From Lunularia cruciata (taxonomy: Eukaryota; Streptophyta; Marchantiopsida; Lunulariales; Lunulariaceae): a stretch of 64,000 nucleotides of DNA. The stretch spans positions 28,063,493 through 28,127,492 of the forward strand of contig OX419759.1 of assembly GCA_948567375.1 (NCBI GenBank), written 5' to 3'. Both the position numbers and the translations under genes were made by a program. Positions 34,661 to 46,168 of the stretch are shown here, one piece after another. The first letter of the stretch is position 1. Each line of letters opens with the position of its first letter. The notes below the pieces were generated by a model. It did no database searches. It saw only the letters and a list, made by a program, of their open reading frames with translations, and was not told the DNA's origin.

Positions 34661-35049
34661 ATACAATCTCTCCAAACCTAACAACTATAAACTCTCATAA
34701 CTTTCAATTTCAATCTCCAAAATTTTCAAACTAAATTCCCATGGAATTGAATTATGAAAACCAAGAGATTAGAAATGAAAATTTCTGATCTATCACTCTC
34801 AATGTGTAATGATCACTCTAAACCCTAAAAAAACCTAAAAATCCTTATAACTTTCTACTCAATTCTCCATAGTCTTCAATCTTGGTACCAATGGAACCAA
34901 AATAGAAAAACAAACAAAATTGGCTATTCACTCAAGTGTTATGTGCAAGAGAGCACTCATAAATTATAGATCTTTCCTCTCACATCTCTTCCTCTCCTAT
35001 CTCCACACTCTCCCAAACGTCCCAAATCTCCAAGTTTGATATATATATA
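34661..35049. other. AT-rich spacer between LINE and MULE
   Basis: No gene seen; probably 5' leader of the LINE followed by flank of the DNA transposon. It ends in a short TA run. Confidence 0.4.
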
Positions 35050-35071
35050 GGGAATTGTTAAATACACCACA
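35050..35071 (+). repeat. Left terminal inverted repeat of the MULE
   Basis: 22 bp, one mismatch to the right terminus. Confidence 0.9.
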
Positions 35072-35218
35072 CTTCTTACTAAATACACCACAATCATTGC
35101 ACCATAGTTTATTGAAAAAGAAACATGACCCAACATCCCAAATGCATTATGCATATTGTTATACATGAACCGGTACTGGCGGTTTGCATGATAGACAAGT
35201 GCGCTTATTGTGAGTATT

Positions 35219-36928
35219 CTAGACCTGGCCGTATGCATAGTGATACATCTTCTTTGTACACTCAAATGCTGATGGATCACATTTTGTCAAACTCTTTGGT
35301 TTGTTTTTAGCACTAGTTGTATGTCCTTTCAATTGCACCAGTAATGGGTTGGCAAGTGAGTGCATCTTTCTTGCATTGAACTTTGAGACTTGCATCAAGG
35401 CCACAGCCTGTTGAGCAGGTGGCCATTCCACATAAATGGACTCAAGCATCTAGAGTTGCTTCTAAAATTGATCAAGATACCCAACCTGTGATTTATCTAC
35501 AAGTGGTACATCAACAAAGGAGTATAGTGTAGATGCTAGTGTTGAGCAATTGTGTGTAATGTGATGGGTTCTTCACAGGCTAACACAATGTCATGGGCAT
35601 ATGGTAGACCTAATGTGCATTTGAATGTGCCTCAACAAGCCGACAACTCTACTCTGGCTGATACCTCCATCATCAAACCCCATTGCTCTTTGATCAACTT
35701 TAAAATGTATTAGCTCACATTTTCAACAAGATGTTTGAAGATTGGGACTGCTTGCAAGTTGTCAAGCATAGACATCTTCTGTGTAGCTTTCATAGCATAG
35801 TACTCTACAACTTGACATTGAAGCATTTGTTCTTGTACTTCATACAAGTCTCTTGTGCTGACTTGTAGATATCTCTTCAAAGCTGCATATGCACCCTCTA
35901 TGGCGGATGTCGCATTTTTGTGGAGATGTTGGCACTCATTAGTCCAAGTAGTGATAAATGTTTCCTTGTCATGAAGCCAAGTATTGATGAGATACTATAT
36001 AATTGGCAAGGATATCTGTTATTTCAGTGAATAATGTAGATTTCTTTGTATCAAATTCCGCTAGCGTTTGTGCACACCACACGCTTGACCATGACATCAT
36101 GAAAAGTTTGTGGCAATTATCATTCTTGATGTGCTTCTTTGATTGAGCAAGCACATTCTTTTGATATGCCAAATGCGTAAGAGATGGTGGGAATTTGGAG
36201 CAACACGGGCAATTGCAATAGCAAGCTCCTTTTCTGCATCATACGCAATAACCGTTGGAAATTGGCCATTAAAGAGAGTGCTGAGCTTGTTTAAAGCCCA
36301 AAGGTAATCACCAAGTTCTTCTCCACTGAGAAATATGATGACGATGGTGAAGGATGTATTGAGGCAAATTTGTCCAATCACATGCAACAATGGCATTCCA
36401 AATTTGTTTGTCTTGTATGTGCAATCCAACATGATAATTGAATTAAACCATCTGGCAAGCAAAATTCAATCTAGGTGTGCAAAGAAAAGCCTCAAGACAT
36501 TACCGATGTTTTTGCATTGGAAAACATGTTGGAATTGACTATGCTGAAGTTCATCCAGAAATGCTTGAAGTGGCATGCGCCCCCATCGTTGTTCGTGCCA
36601 ACGCTTTGCCTTTGCATTGTATATAGTTCTGGCAATAGCTAGCAAATTGTAGTCCTGTTGACTTAACAACGTCAAAATCTGACAAGCCAGGATTCCACTG
36701 ATTAAAGACTTATTCACAGTCTACTCTGCCTCCTTTGTCAATCACCGGCTGCCGGGATGTCCGATCATGATTGTGATGTACACAACTCAGCTCCATATGC
36801 CAAAGGCCATGTCGTTTCTTGCCAACCACCTTCCATGGGCAACCAACATGGCAGGTGTCACCGCTTGGGTGCTTTTGCATGGTGACTTCAGGTTTTTGAA
36901 ACTTGTGGTACTGCTCCGACGATTGCAA
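35219..36928 (-). pseudogene. FAR1-type MULE transposase, broken
   Basis: Minus strand, N- to C-terminus: a FAR1 DNA-binding domain (36710-36928, C-P-W-K-V-V-G then H-H-N-H-D); a linker (36466-36717); the transposase core (36097-36462) with first catalytic Asp in L-D-C-T-Y-K-T and second in A-Y-D-A-E-K-E; then a tail (35969-36172). The C-terminal A-K-N-K-P-K-S-x-T-K-x-D-P-S-A-F-E segment at 35219-35449 is frequent in plant FAR1/MULE proteins. A TGA at the junction near 36463 fits a former CGA arginine; other breaks are frameshifts. Related host genes FHY3/FAR1 are light-signalling factors, but the terminal repeats show this is a transposon. Confidence 0.85.
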
Positions 36929-37186
36929 CCCAACTGAATAGTGTTGCGTTTGGTATTTGATAGTTGGATGATGTAAGCATCCCTTTTTTTAGGCCATGAT
37001 TCTGGACGTGCGCTACCAAGTCCGCATGTTAAGGTAAAGTAGTGTCGGGATCAAGCACCAACCTGGTCGAGGAGTGCAAAACCAATATTTGCTAATTGCG
37101 TGCAATCCATATTGCCGAGGTTTGGGAAGTGTGGTGTGGTCTTCGAAGTGGTGCATGGGTATCTTCTAAGAATATTACACATTAGT

Positions 37187-37208
37187 TGTGGTGTATTTAA
37201 CAATTTCC
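37187..37208 (-). repeat. Right terminal inverted repeat of the MULE
   Basis: 22 bp, inverted relative to 35050-35071 with one mismatch. Confidence 0.9.
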
Positions 37209-38675
37209 TCTCTCTCTATATATATACATGTACCTAGAGCTCCATATATATTGCCCAGTCCCCTTGAGAATGTGGTCATTTCCTCTTCTCAAGGCCGGGT
37301 TTTGCGGGAAGGGGTATGAACTTGAGGTTACAAAGATATTTATATGAGTCTGCGTAGTAATCTAAGCATTTCATCCACCCATTGCATACTAGTATGTATT
37401 ATTTTAATAAAATGAAGGATTGATTTTAAAATAACATATATTTAATTTATAGAAATAAAATAAAAAATAAAAAATAAACCAAGATTCATAATTATATTAT
37501 ATTATATATTTTGAAATTAAATTTTTATTTTCTAAAATTTAATATTTTCTAGTAGATTTTTAAAAAACCTCAAATTAGGATTAAAGCTTGAGTGTTCATG
37601 TTATAATGGTTTTTTAGAAAATTTGATATTTAAATATTAGAGCAAGAAATAAAAATAAATTTATTAAAATTTAAATATTATAGCATAATTCAAATCTCTA
37701 AATTTTTCAAATCATTTCTATGGATATAATTTACCATCGAATGAATTGACCATTAGTTAGAGCATGAATGTTTGACCATCAGTTAATAAAGTGGATATTT
37801 GGGTGTAAATTCCATAGATTTAAACATTGGAAAATTAACAAAAAGATAGCAGAATATACTCAGCCTCATATATTATAATCTTGTGTAAAAGTCAGCTGAT
37901 TGGGCTTACCTCTATTTGACCATTTAGTGGACCTTTCTACATTTTATTATAATCTTATTATTGAAGTACTCAAAATGATGGGTTTATAATTTCGGTAATC
38001 AAAGATGATATTACCAAATAAATATACTCTAGATAAATTCGTAGTAATTCTTACTATGATACAAAGTTGGATTCAAAATAATATTGAAAGCCATACATTG
38101 AGATTTTTGTACTGGAACATAAAATAGAGGTTAGTTGTTTGTATCAGTATTAGAACTATTGAATTTTTTATAAATATTTCATTCATAATTATTAAAAAGA
38201 TAAAACATGATTAGTCCAAATTCATAGCAAGAAGTTAAGTTGCAAACTATACAATTAAAATGAAATTTTTTTTCTAGTGGTCTGAAATAATTTGAGTTTA
38301 ATCTGGAATATATATAATTTACTTAATTCATTTATTCAATTTATCATTGGCAGAAACATTAAAGTTGCATCTTAACTACTTAAATTTATGGAGAAAATAA
38401 TCTCCTTTAATAATTTCAATTTCCTAAGTTACGAGAACTTTGTAAGGCTCTCAATAGATTACATAATCCAAAGTTCTTAAATTGAATATTACGCCATGAA
38501 CGGGGAGGATAATCCCCAAGACCACGAAGTACACTAGGTCCATGCATTGCTCTGCACCCCAGCTACTTGTATTATGAACAAAAGACAAACTCAACCAAAC
38601 TTTAAAATTTATTACCAAAATTAGGGATATTTCAATAACTTAAATGGAAGAAAGGTGACGGCGTAAGACAAATGA
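37209..38675. other. Gene-free AT-rich stretch
   Basis: Very AT-rich (long runs such as AATAAAATAAAAAATAAAAA near 37450); no coding sequence or recognised element. Confidence 0.55.
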
Positions 38676-38679
38676 AGGA

Positions 38680-39545
38680 TGGGGAGACCCCATCCTTCAA
38701 AGGAAAAGCCGTACAAAGGAAAAACCGTACAAAGCCGTACAAAGGAAAAACAAAAAAGGTAACATGAGGCTAAGCCCCAATAGAGTCTATATGAGAAATC
38801 TACCCTACCGCACCTAAGATATCCGAGCTATGCAAGTTGTATGGTCTACACACAATTGGAACTCCGAAGAAACATCACCTAATGTGATTGCTCTCCTATG
38901 GATTGCACCAACCAATGTCCTCTGTAGAGCAATGGACACACACTGTCTAAAATATGCTACAAAGTATGAGAGTGAGAATGATACCCCTGACGCCTAACAT
39001 GATAAGCTCTCGTGCTCTCCTTGACAAATGTGTCAAATGCCGTGTCCATCGCTCCATATAATTCCAAGGCCAGAGAATCAAAGAGATGACCTCACTACAT
39101 GCCCCTATACTTGGAGACCTTGCGACCTGCTGTTGCACTCGCCCCCCATCCAAAGGGATGGGTAGTCACTCTCTCCAAAACTATATCATGCATAAAATCC
39201 GTAACCACAACATCCGCTATTTTCACCTTATCATCTTGGATCAAATATAAATCTGCCCTGACACATGTCGTTTGCAAAATATACGAACGTCCTCTCCAAA
39301 CCAAATATCTACTCTCTCGTGCCATAACAAACGAACGTCCTCTCCAAACCAAATATCTACTCTCTCGTGCCATAACAAATGAACGTCCTCTCCAAACCAA
39401 ATATCTACTCTCTCGTGCCATAACAAACATTATTTCTCTAATGACATCATAGATAACTATCCTCTATCTTCCAAAAAGATACTGCATCATGTGGACCGTT
39501 GCTATATTTAATATAGAACCACACTCAAAACTGAATAATGAAAAT
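38680..39545 (-). mobile_element. Non-LTR retrotransposon fragment C (3' end only)
   Basis: Minus-strand match to the 3' portion of copies A and B: nuclease-like domain and part of the zinc region. It holds a triplicated in-frame 48-bp unit (39285-39428). The 3' flank contains a short tandem duplication of CCGTACAAAGGAAAA near 38708-38750. All three LINE pieces have the same orientation. Confidence 0.8.
39285..39428. repeat. Three tandem copies of a 48-bp unit
   Basis: Units at 39285-39332, 39333-39380 and 39381-39428 are almost identical. 48 is a multiple of three, so the unit adds 16 residues per copy in the LINE frame. Copies A and B have only one unit at this place. Confidence 0.95.
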
Positions 39546-42500
39546 GAATACCTTAAATAACAATTTTTTATGAACGTACTTAGCTCCAGGAAATGGTGAC
39601 CTGGCAAGAAGGGGCCCACCAACTTCTCAGTTAGTGGGTCCTACTTGGACAAAGCACACAGACCGTTTATTCCACCATGACAGGTGAAAAGGTTCGCTCA
39701 TTTGAGGATAGTGTTCCGATCTTCCTCGGTATATTGGCTACTCTGCAAAGTAAAGGGATGGTCATTGAATGTCATCGTGTGCCGTATCTACGTCTGGTTT
39801 CGACATCACATGCTTGCATTCAGATCTGCTCCTGTCGTTCAACTCTTCGGGGCTTTACCTTGTGTATTCTGTAGCTGATTCGAACGTCAGTGAAAGGTGT
39901 AGTGGAATCCACGAGGATGGGTGATGCAAGTGTGTTCAGAGATGACATTTAGAACACGGCGGAGTATGGGTAAATGCTGAACGGCCGAGCGAGGACACGT
40001 ACCTAGGAAGGTTGGCTCTTGTTTCTGAGGCATCGGAGAAATTCTTTTCTATCTATTCCAGAATTTGAAGGGTTGCTATTTCGCTTTGTTGGCCCCCACC
40101 AAAATCTCTTCGATCTCAAAGATGTTTTTCAGGAGGAGAGCATCGATTCAATTCAAATGAACGAAGGAGAACAACAACTGGTTCGGTTCGAATGCAACCC
40201 TTCCACTTTGTCGGCCCCGGTCAAATCTCATTGATCCTTTGGTAGACGAGAACTTTGATTTCAATGAAATGAATGAAGGAGAAGCACTGAACAATTGGTT
40301 CAATTTTTACGAGTGATTGACAGACCAGGACAGGTCTTGGAGTCAGGTCGCCACTATGAGTGAGAAAACACTCTTTTGATCTTCAAGTTCACCATTGTCG
40401 CAGGATTCCGCACGTTTTCGACCAGACGACATGAAATTAAATTCACTAGAGAGTGGTCTACCGAAGAGAATTGCAGGACGCAGCTTAGAATTTGTGCTAT
40501 CACGTATAACTATAGAATTTAGATAATTAATTGCGCTCATTAGCATCAATGTTTCAACATCGTCCGAGCTCCGTAAGACGTACCAATGTTATTTCCGATT
40601 GGATGTCTGCACAGATCAGCAACAGTGTCGACCAATATATCTCCTTGTACATCTGCTATCGCACGCCTCGCCACTGCCTCCTTCACCAATTCATCAAGGT
40701 CCTCTCGTGCTGTTTCAAAGAGAAACTGCATGACCGGCTTGAGGCCCGAAGATTCTCAATAGTTGAACATATCTCCCCATTAAGGACTCAGGAATCCTGA
40801 TTTTACCTCCATGGACCTCTTTCCATCCTCTGGGTCCATGCCTGTCTCTTCTGCGCTTGGCAGACATGGAAAGAAAAACAACCTAAAATATGGATCCACT
40901 AATCAAAACAAAGAGCTTTACAGAGAACGTGCCGACAACAGCTGAAGGATATAGACAAGCGTCGAGAAGAATTTAGATAGCTGGAGCAGAAACTAGTTTA
41001 GAAAACTTCCATAGAAACCATTTTAAAATTGTGGATGAAAGTGAAACTCATTTTGTGCAGTCGACTATACCGAAGGACTAAAATTCAGTGCAAATTTCTG
41101 GACCTCGACTAAGCAAAGTTTGTAACTCCGTGTTCACCCAGCGGGGGCTCCGACAACTAGTGACCCTGGCCAAGTGGGAATCAAACACGGGAGATGAGAG
41201 ACCGGGTTATTCCCAGATCAAGGTCCTGTATAACACACGAGCACTGGAATGAGAACATTGAAGCCTCTAATCATATTTCCTTGGATGTCGGACATTCATA
41301 CAGTACAGTACAGTAAAGAGTGGTAGATGGTCAAGTTCATTAGTTGCTCACGAAACGATCTGATTAGAACGTTGTCGTGCACGATTTCCAGTCTGACTCG
41401 ACACTCATATACCTGGCACACATTGGCATAAAAGAAGTCAGCACGCAGCAGTGACTGCCTCTCACGTCAAATTTTCTCTATTACTTCCGAGCTAATCGCT
41501 TCATAATTGCTCAATACGTGGAATGTGATCTGACCATGGACGGCCCCTTTCTTCCTCGGAATCTCCCTTCAAGATTAGAAATAAATTTCATCTCCTGTAG
41601 GAATGTTATAAGTTGGTCGTGTTAGATATGTCCCACGATCTACCATAGAAAAGAGACCAACATAATTAAGTTTCTCTAGTTGAGTGAATTCCACGTATCT
41701 TAGGTGAGGATTCAACTATAGTAAACACTGCAAAAGAAGTCGGAGTATACTGTCTGATTTTGGTTTTAGCAACTCACTAAGAAGTGTAAAACGCGCCGCG
41801 TGTGGAAACAAGAAGGATGGGTCGGACCCCATCAACAAGTATCACTCTGATCTTGTCTCTTCGTCAGCGCTCACACAAGGGGTGTCGTATTCAATACCAA
41901 AATTTCAAAGTGCTTCGCGTATTACTGGTGTTTCTTCATACCACAGCGCTTTTGGATTTGCTCTTTCCAACAAAAGTGCAGCCTTGCACCCAAGCATGAT
42001 TTCCCCGACTCATGAGTAGTCACGTGAGAGCAGGTGTTACAGACTTCCGTTGTTCGATATCGGAATTTCGTCGCAATCGATGCTCCCCAGGTTCACCAAT
42101 GAATGATTGGAAGTGGACAGTATTAAGCTACTACTTACATGAGTCTTTCTATCACACCCTACCCTGCAGGCCGCGCAAATTGGTTACGACCAAAGCAAGT
42201 TGAGAGATGTCTTCAGAAAAGCATGATAGCTTGACCTCACAACTCAACTCAAACTAAGAGGAGAAACCCTCCACATTCTGACCTAATCCTCTTTCCACTC
42301 ACTTGATATTTACGCGTCGTTTGATAGTACTAAAAACTACCCAAATGCAGCGTTCATTCCTGAAACACCATTTCTTATGAGCATGTCTCTAAACATCGTC
42401 TATGTATGAGTCAATTCCTACAGCCTGTGCGAACTCCAGCAACCGCGAAAGCTTTCCGTAAGTCTCTACCCTTATGTTGACTTAGATTACAGTCCAAGTC

Positions 42501-44176
42501 CTGTCTTAGAACAGAACTTGTGCTTGAGCCTTAAGTCTTTGGCACTTAGTCCAAGCACAGGGCCAGTTGTACCCGCTAGTGTAAATGAATAGGCAGCCGC
42601 CGGCGCATTGCGCCACTTGCAACCCACGTCGCCGCTTTCTGCATTAATCACGTCGAGTTACATGCTCTCAGATCAATCAAAGATTGTCAGGCTTTGCAGC
42701 TGCTCTGGTATTCCACTCGAATGGTCGTCTACCTGCATCAATTCCTCTAAATTCGCTGGCCAGATCCCTGTAATAAGTGTATTCCCGGCTGCCTGTGCTG
42801 TGCTCAATCACTCGTGTGTCTGGTTTCAGCTGGAAATTCTGCGCGAAGTACTGCCCGCTTCAATGTGCACAGATGTTCGTTGTTCTTCGCTGCAATTGAG
42901 AGAAGATGGGCCGACTCACTATGCTGGGAGATGAATGTACTTGCTGAAATTGGTGAATGTTTTCTTGAGCATTCATGTCCTTGAGCCGGCTTTGCGGATA
43001 CGAGAATGAGGTCGATTCCACGAGCTTGAATCGAGCACATTGTAACTTTTGTTGTTGATTTTACGTGAGGACGGGTTAACTTAATATCGGGTCCGGTTGA
43101 TCTCGAGGGGTGTAGTCGATGGCGGGGCATGAAGAGCTATCTTGTAGAGTAGTAGGACCCGTTCCGTGGTGGGTGTGATGTGTGTGACCAAAGCGTCCGT
43201 AATGATGCGTTTCTGACTCCGTTCCTGTCAGCTGTAGGGATCTGGCTTCGATTGCGAATCTGCTCCTATTCATCTCTCAAGAGACTGTCTTAAGCCTTCT
43301 TTACCGTTGCCCCTCGTGTCCCTCGTGCTCGTCTTTAAACAGCTTTCATTCATTTATGACTGTTGAATGATGCTGTCTGCATTCATTTCTCAGGTAGGCA
43401 GGGCCTGCTGACGAGTTTTGGTATAGTTTCTAGCAATAGGTATGGGAGTTGCTGGGGATTTCATGGAGGTGCTGACTGATGAATTTGTCCTCAGGCTCGA
43501 GTGTATCACATCCGTGTTATCTGAGTGACATTCATCAGTTTCTGCCAGTATTTCACGCGGAATCGATTATCAATAAACTCCTGTCGCCCTCTTGCATTAG
43601 GTGTGGAAGCTGCCTGACAAGATGTTGCTGAAGGCGTCGTTACAACTTCGAGACGTCAATCTCCGGCCTGGGACTGTAACTTGCCGGAATTGGAATAGCA
43701 GCCTGGACGCAGACAGTGCAACGTTTCATGATGTTTATCAGGCCATTATCGGCAGACTCCCGCAACTCTGCGTTTGAGGAGTTGAGTGCAATGGTTCTTG
43801 TGCACTGATTTGCCCCTTCCGTGTTCTTAAAATGTAGGTGAATCGAGGAAGAATGTCTGTGACAAAGATTGTAAGGTCCACGAGGTGAACGTAGCATCGT
43901 TTCTCCTGTAATTTGCGCAGCGTAGTTAGGAACTGGGCAGGATCTCTGTAGTACCCAAGAACCAGGTGCCTGAAAGCAGATTGTTGTGCTGTTTTCTGTA
44001 GCCGGTGAAAACTCACTCTCTTTTACTGGTAAGAAAGACATGGTCGAAACCAGAGCTCCTCAGAGATTACAGATTCCGTTAGTTGTCTAAGGATTGCACT
44101 TAGCTAATGTAGATAAAGTCAGGATGTAAGAAGACCACTTCATGTGAGTGGACGCAAAATTCGAGTTGTTTCCGGG
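39546..44176. other. Long stretch without a supported gene, upstream of the SET gene
   Basis: Base composition is more balanced than in the repeats to the left, which suggests single-copy DNA. Only short frames are present. A minus-strand stretch at 40343-40760 (with A-R-E-D-L-D-E-L-V-K-E-A-V, then a frame change) looks protein-like and might be a decayed gene fragment, but I recognise no domain. The last 1-2 kb presumably contains the promoter and leader of the SET gene. Confidence 0.4.
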
Positions 44177-46168
44177 ATGTGTTCAATCATGCAGCTCACA
44201 GGCGAGTGTCACCTGAATAAATTAGATGGGCGTAGGAAAATCGAGGAAGCACTTCAGGATTTATTTCAGGGGTTGAGAGAAGTGACACTTGAGAAGGACA
44301 CAGAGCTGTCACAAAACTCACGCAGTTCCCCGGAGCAGGAAATAGTGGGCGATGATGGAATAAAGTTCTACACTTCCGAAATCGTGTACCAACGCGTTGA
44401 GAATCTTCGGACAGCGGGTAATGAGTTATTCGCAATGGGAGATTGGAATGGCGCTACCGAGATGTATTCCAAGGGAATTGTAATCATGGAGAAGATTGCG
44501 GAGGGAGCCGACCACTATGAATGGAGATGCCAGTTGATGCTTCTGACTTACTCCAATCGAGCGGAGGCGCATTACCGGCTGAACTACATCGAGGACGCTT
44601 TGATAGACGCTAACAAAGCTCTGGAGATCGATAGAAGGCATGCGAGGACCTTAGCTCGGAAGGGAAAAATTCTGGACGCCCTTGAGCAGTACGAGTTGTC
44701 CCGGCAGTGTTTCAATGCAGCGATGGTAGAGAGTCCGAGAGACTTATCTATACAGCGAGCTATTGCCAGAAGCAAAGTGAGCTACCAGCAAGCTCACCAG
44801 GGAGTGTTCGATCTGACAAGATTTTACCTGGATGGGAAGAAAGCGAAACCCCCTCAATGCTGTAATTTTGTGGGTCCTGTGGAGATCCGGAAGTCCCATT
44901 CTGCTGGCCGTGGTCTATTCGCTACCAGAAATGTGAAGGCTGGAGACCTCCTGGTGGTCAGCAATGCCCTTGCTAGTGCTCCTGATAAAGAGACTCTCGT
45001 TGCTCAGGTTTCCTCTCTGTGTTCTTCCTCCAGAAAACGTCTCCGTCAGATTTATGCCCTCTCCAGTGAGCTGCAGATCCTCTCGGGAGAAGACAACGCA
45101 ATTCCGTCCATGGACTTGTTTAGACCAGGGAGCCAATGGAAGATCGAGAGGGCTGCAGGTCTGCAACCCGACCTGGTCCGAATACACGGCATAGTGAAGG
45201 TGAATGCCATCACAGTTTGGGATTCTAGCCTTTGCAACGAGAATTCGAGCAGTGGTCAAGAAACTGAAGATTTTGAGATGAAGTATAGTGCATTGTGGTT
45301 GCTCCCTTCGTTTATAAACCATTCTTGCACTCCCAATTGTGTGACATACAATCCTGGGAGAGATGTCTTGTTCATCCGTGCATGCCGAGATATTTCCGCA
45401 GGAGATGAACTACACATTGCCTATTTTGACATCCTCAAGGACTCCGCGGCCCGGCAGCAGTCGACTTCTGCGTGGCCTTTTATCTGCAGGTGTCCTCGAT
45501 GTACATGGGAATGCAGCTTTCCGAGAACCTTGAACGAGGTCAGGAGGAAACTTTTACCTGTGGTGCAGAAAGCCAAATCGGATTGCCATGAGTGTCTATC
45601 TGCTGAGCGACTGAGGGTGCCCCGGGAGCTAGCCTGTCTGATTCTCACACTCGAGAAAGTGATCCAAAGAGTGAATTTGGAAACCATGTATCAAAGTTGG
45701 GTCAGAGCATCAATTATGGATGTCTATCTTGCAAGCTCTCGAGTACTGGTGGCCGTACTCGTCTACATTGAACCCGTGATCCGAATTCAGGTGTTGAAGA
45801 CACTGGTGGATGCCATAACTGCAGTCGGTGGGGGGGATGGGATTTGTCTGGAGATCGGAGTTTTGTTGTATGAGCAGGTCCAAGCCCTTCATGGAAAGCA
45901 GAGTGACGAGAGCTTTATAGCCGAGGTGAAGTTGATGGAGGTCTTCAAACTCTTTCATGGCAAGTTGACGAGGAATGTTTTCTCAGCTTTGGTGTCATCT
46001 CACTCTCATTTCAAGAAATGCACAGAAGATTGGAGCATGGACAGCAAGGAGCTGTGGAATTTTATGGAAGGCCTGTTTCAGTGCCTGCAGGAACTTGAGA
46101 CATCTCTCCTGATAAGCTTAGCTGACTTCGATCGTTTCGCTGGAAATCCTCTCTCAGAAATGGATTAA
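44177..46168 (+). CDS. TPR-SET domain protein (SMYD-like lysine methyltransferase family), intronless
   Basis: One uninterrupted frame to the stop at 46166-46168 gives 663 residues from the first in-frame ATG (44177); a second ATG lies at 44189. The frame is open back to 44117 but has no earlier ATG. In numbering from the ATG, TPR-like helices cover about 70-205 and SET about 235-417. SET motifs: G-R-G-L-F-A near 244, the N-H-S-C AdoMet/pseudoknot box at 381-384, E-L-H-I-A-Y at 411-416, and a post-SET C-R-C-P-R-C at 437-442. The last ~220 residues are helical. The SMYD-specific MYND finger is not seen, so this fits the plant TPR-SET group. Expected role is protein lysine methylation in nucleus or cytosol, substrate unknown. 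All key motifs are present and it looks functional. Confidence 0.9.
   Translation: MCSIMQLTGECHLNKLDGRRKIEEALQDLFQGLREVTLEKDTELSQNSRSSPEQEIVGDDGIKFYTSEIVYQRVENLRTAGNELFAMGDWNGATEMYSKGIVIMEKIAEGADHYEWRCQLMLLTYSNRAEAHYRLNYIEDALIDANKALEIDRRHARTLARKGKILDALEQYELSRQCFNAAMVESPRDLSIQRAIARSKVSYQQAHQGVFDLTRFYLDGKKAKPPQCCNFVGPVEIRKSHSAGRGLFATRNVKAGDLLVVSNALASAPDKETLVAQVSSLCSSSRKRLRQIYALSSELQILSGEDNAIPSMDLFRPGSQWKIERAAGLQPDLVRIHGIVKVNAITVWDSSLCNENSSSGQETEDFEMKYSALWLLPSFINHSCTPNCVTYNPGRDVLFIRACRDISAGDELHIAYFDILKDSAARQQSTSAWPFICRCPRCTWECSFPRTLNEVRRKLLPVVQKAKSDCHECLSAERLRVPRELACLILTLEKVIQRVNLETMYQSWVRASIMDVYLASSRVLVAVLVYIEPVIRIQVLKTLVDAITAVGGGDGICLEIGVLLYEQVQALHGKQSDESFIAEVKLMEVFKLFHGKLTRNVFSALVSSHSHFKKCTEDWSMDSKELWNFMEGLFQCLQELETSLLISLADFDRFAGNPLSEMD

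Larger units (their letters stand above)
35050..37208 (-). mobile_element. MULE DNA transposon with 22-bp terminal inverted repeats
   Basis: The left end GGGAATTGTTAAATACACCA (35050 onward) and the right end, read on the other strand, GGAAATTGTTAAATACACCA agree at 21 of 22 positions. The left end also repeats the ACTAAATACACCACA word. Between them is a FAR1-type Mutator-like transposase on the minus strand. The flanks are TA- and CT-rich, and I see no clear 9-11 bp target duplication. At 2.16 kb the element is short, so part of the transposase may be deleted. Confidence 0.88.

Noticed and set aside
35219-36928. Functional FHY3/FAR1 light-signalling gene
   Set aside because: Frameshifts and stops, and matching terminal inverted repeats just outside, show a MULE.
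39285-39428. CRISPR-like regularly spaced repeats
   Set aside because: The units are directly tandem with no spacers and lie in a LINE.
39099-39452. Plus-strand open frame across the 48-bp repeats
   Set aside because: It is the complement of the LINE frame; repeats of a length divisible by three open frames on both strands.
41150-41240. tRNA-like words (GGGAATCAAAC and pairing G/C runs)
   Set aside because: No cloverleaf with acceptor, D and T arms could be drawn.
42804-43130. Minus-strand 108-codon frame
   Set aside because: No domain, no conserved-looking composition and no splice context; likely chance.
43640-44041. Minus-strand 133-codon frame upstream of the SET gene
   Set aside because: No recognisable protein feature; a competing frame overlaps it. 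Probably promoter DNA.
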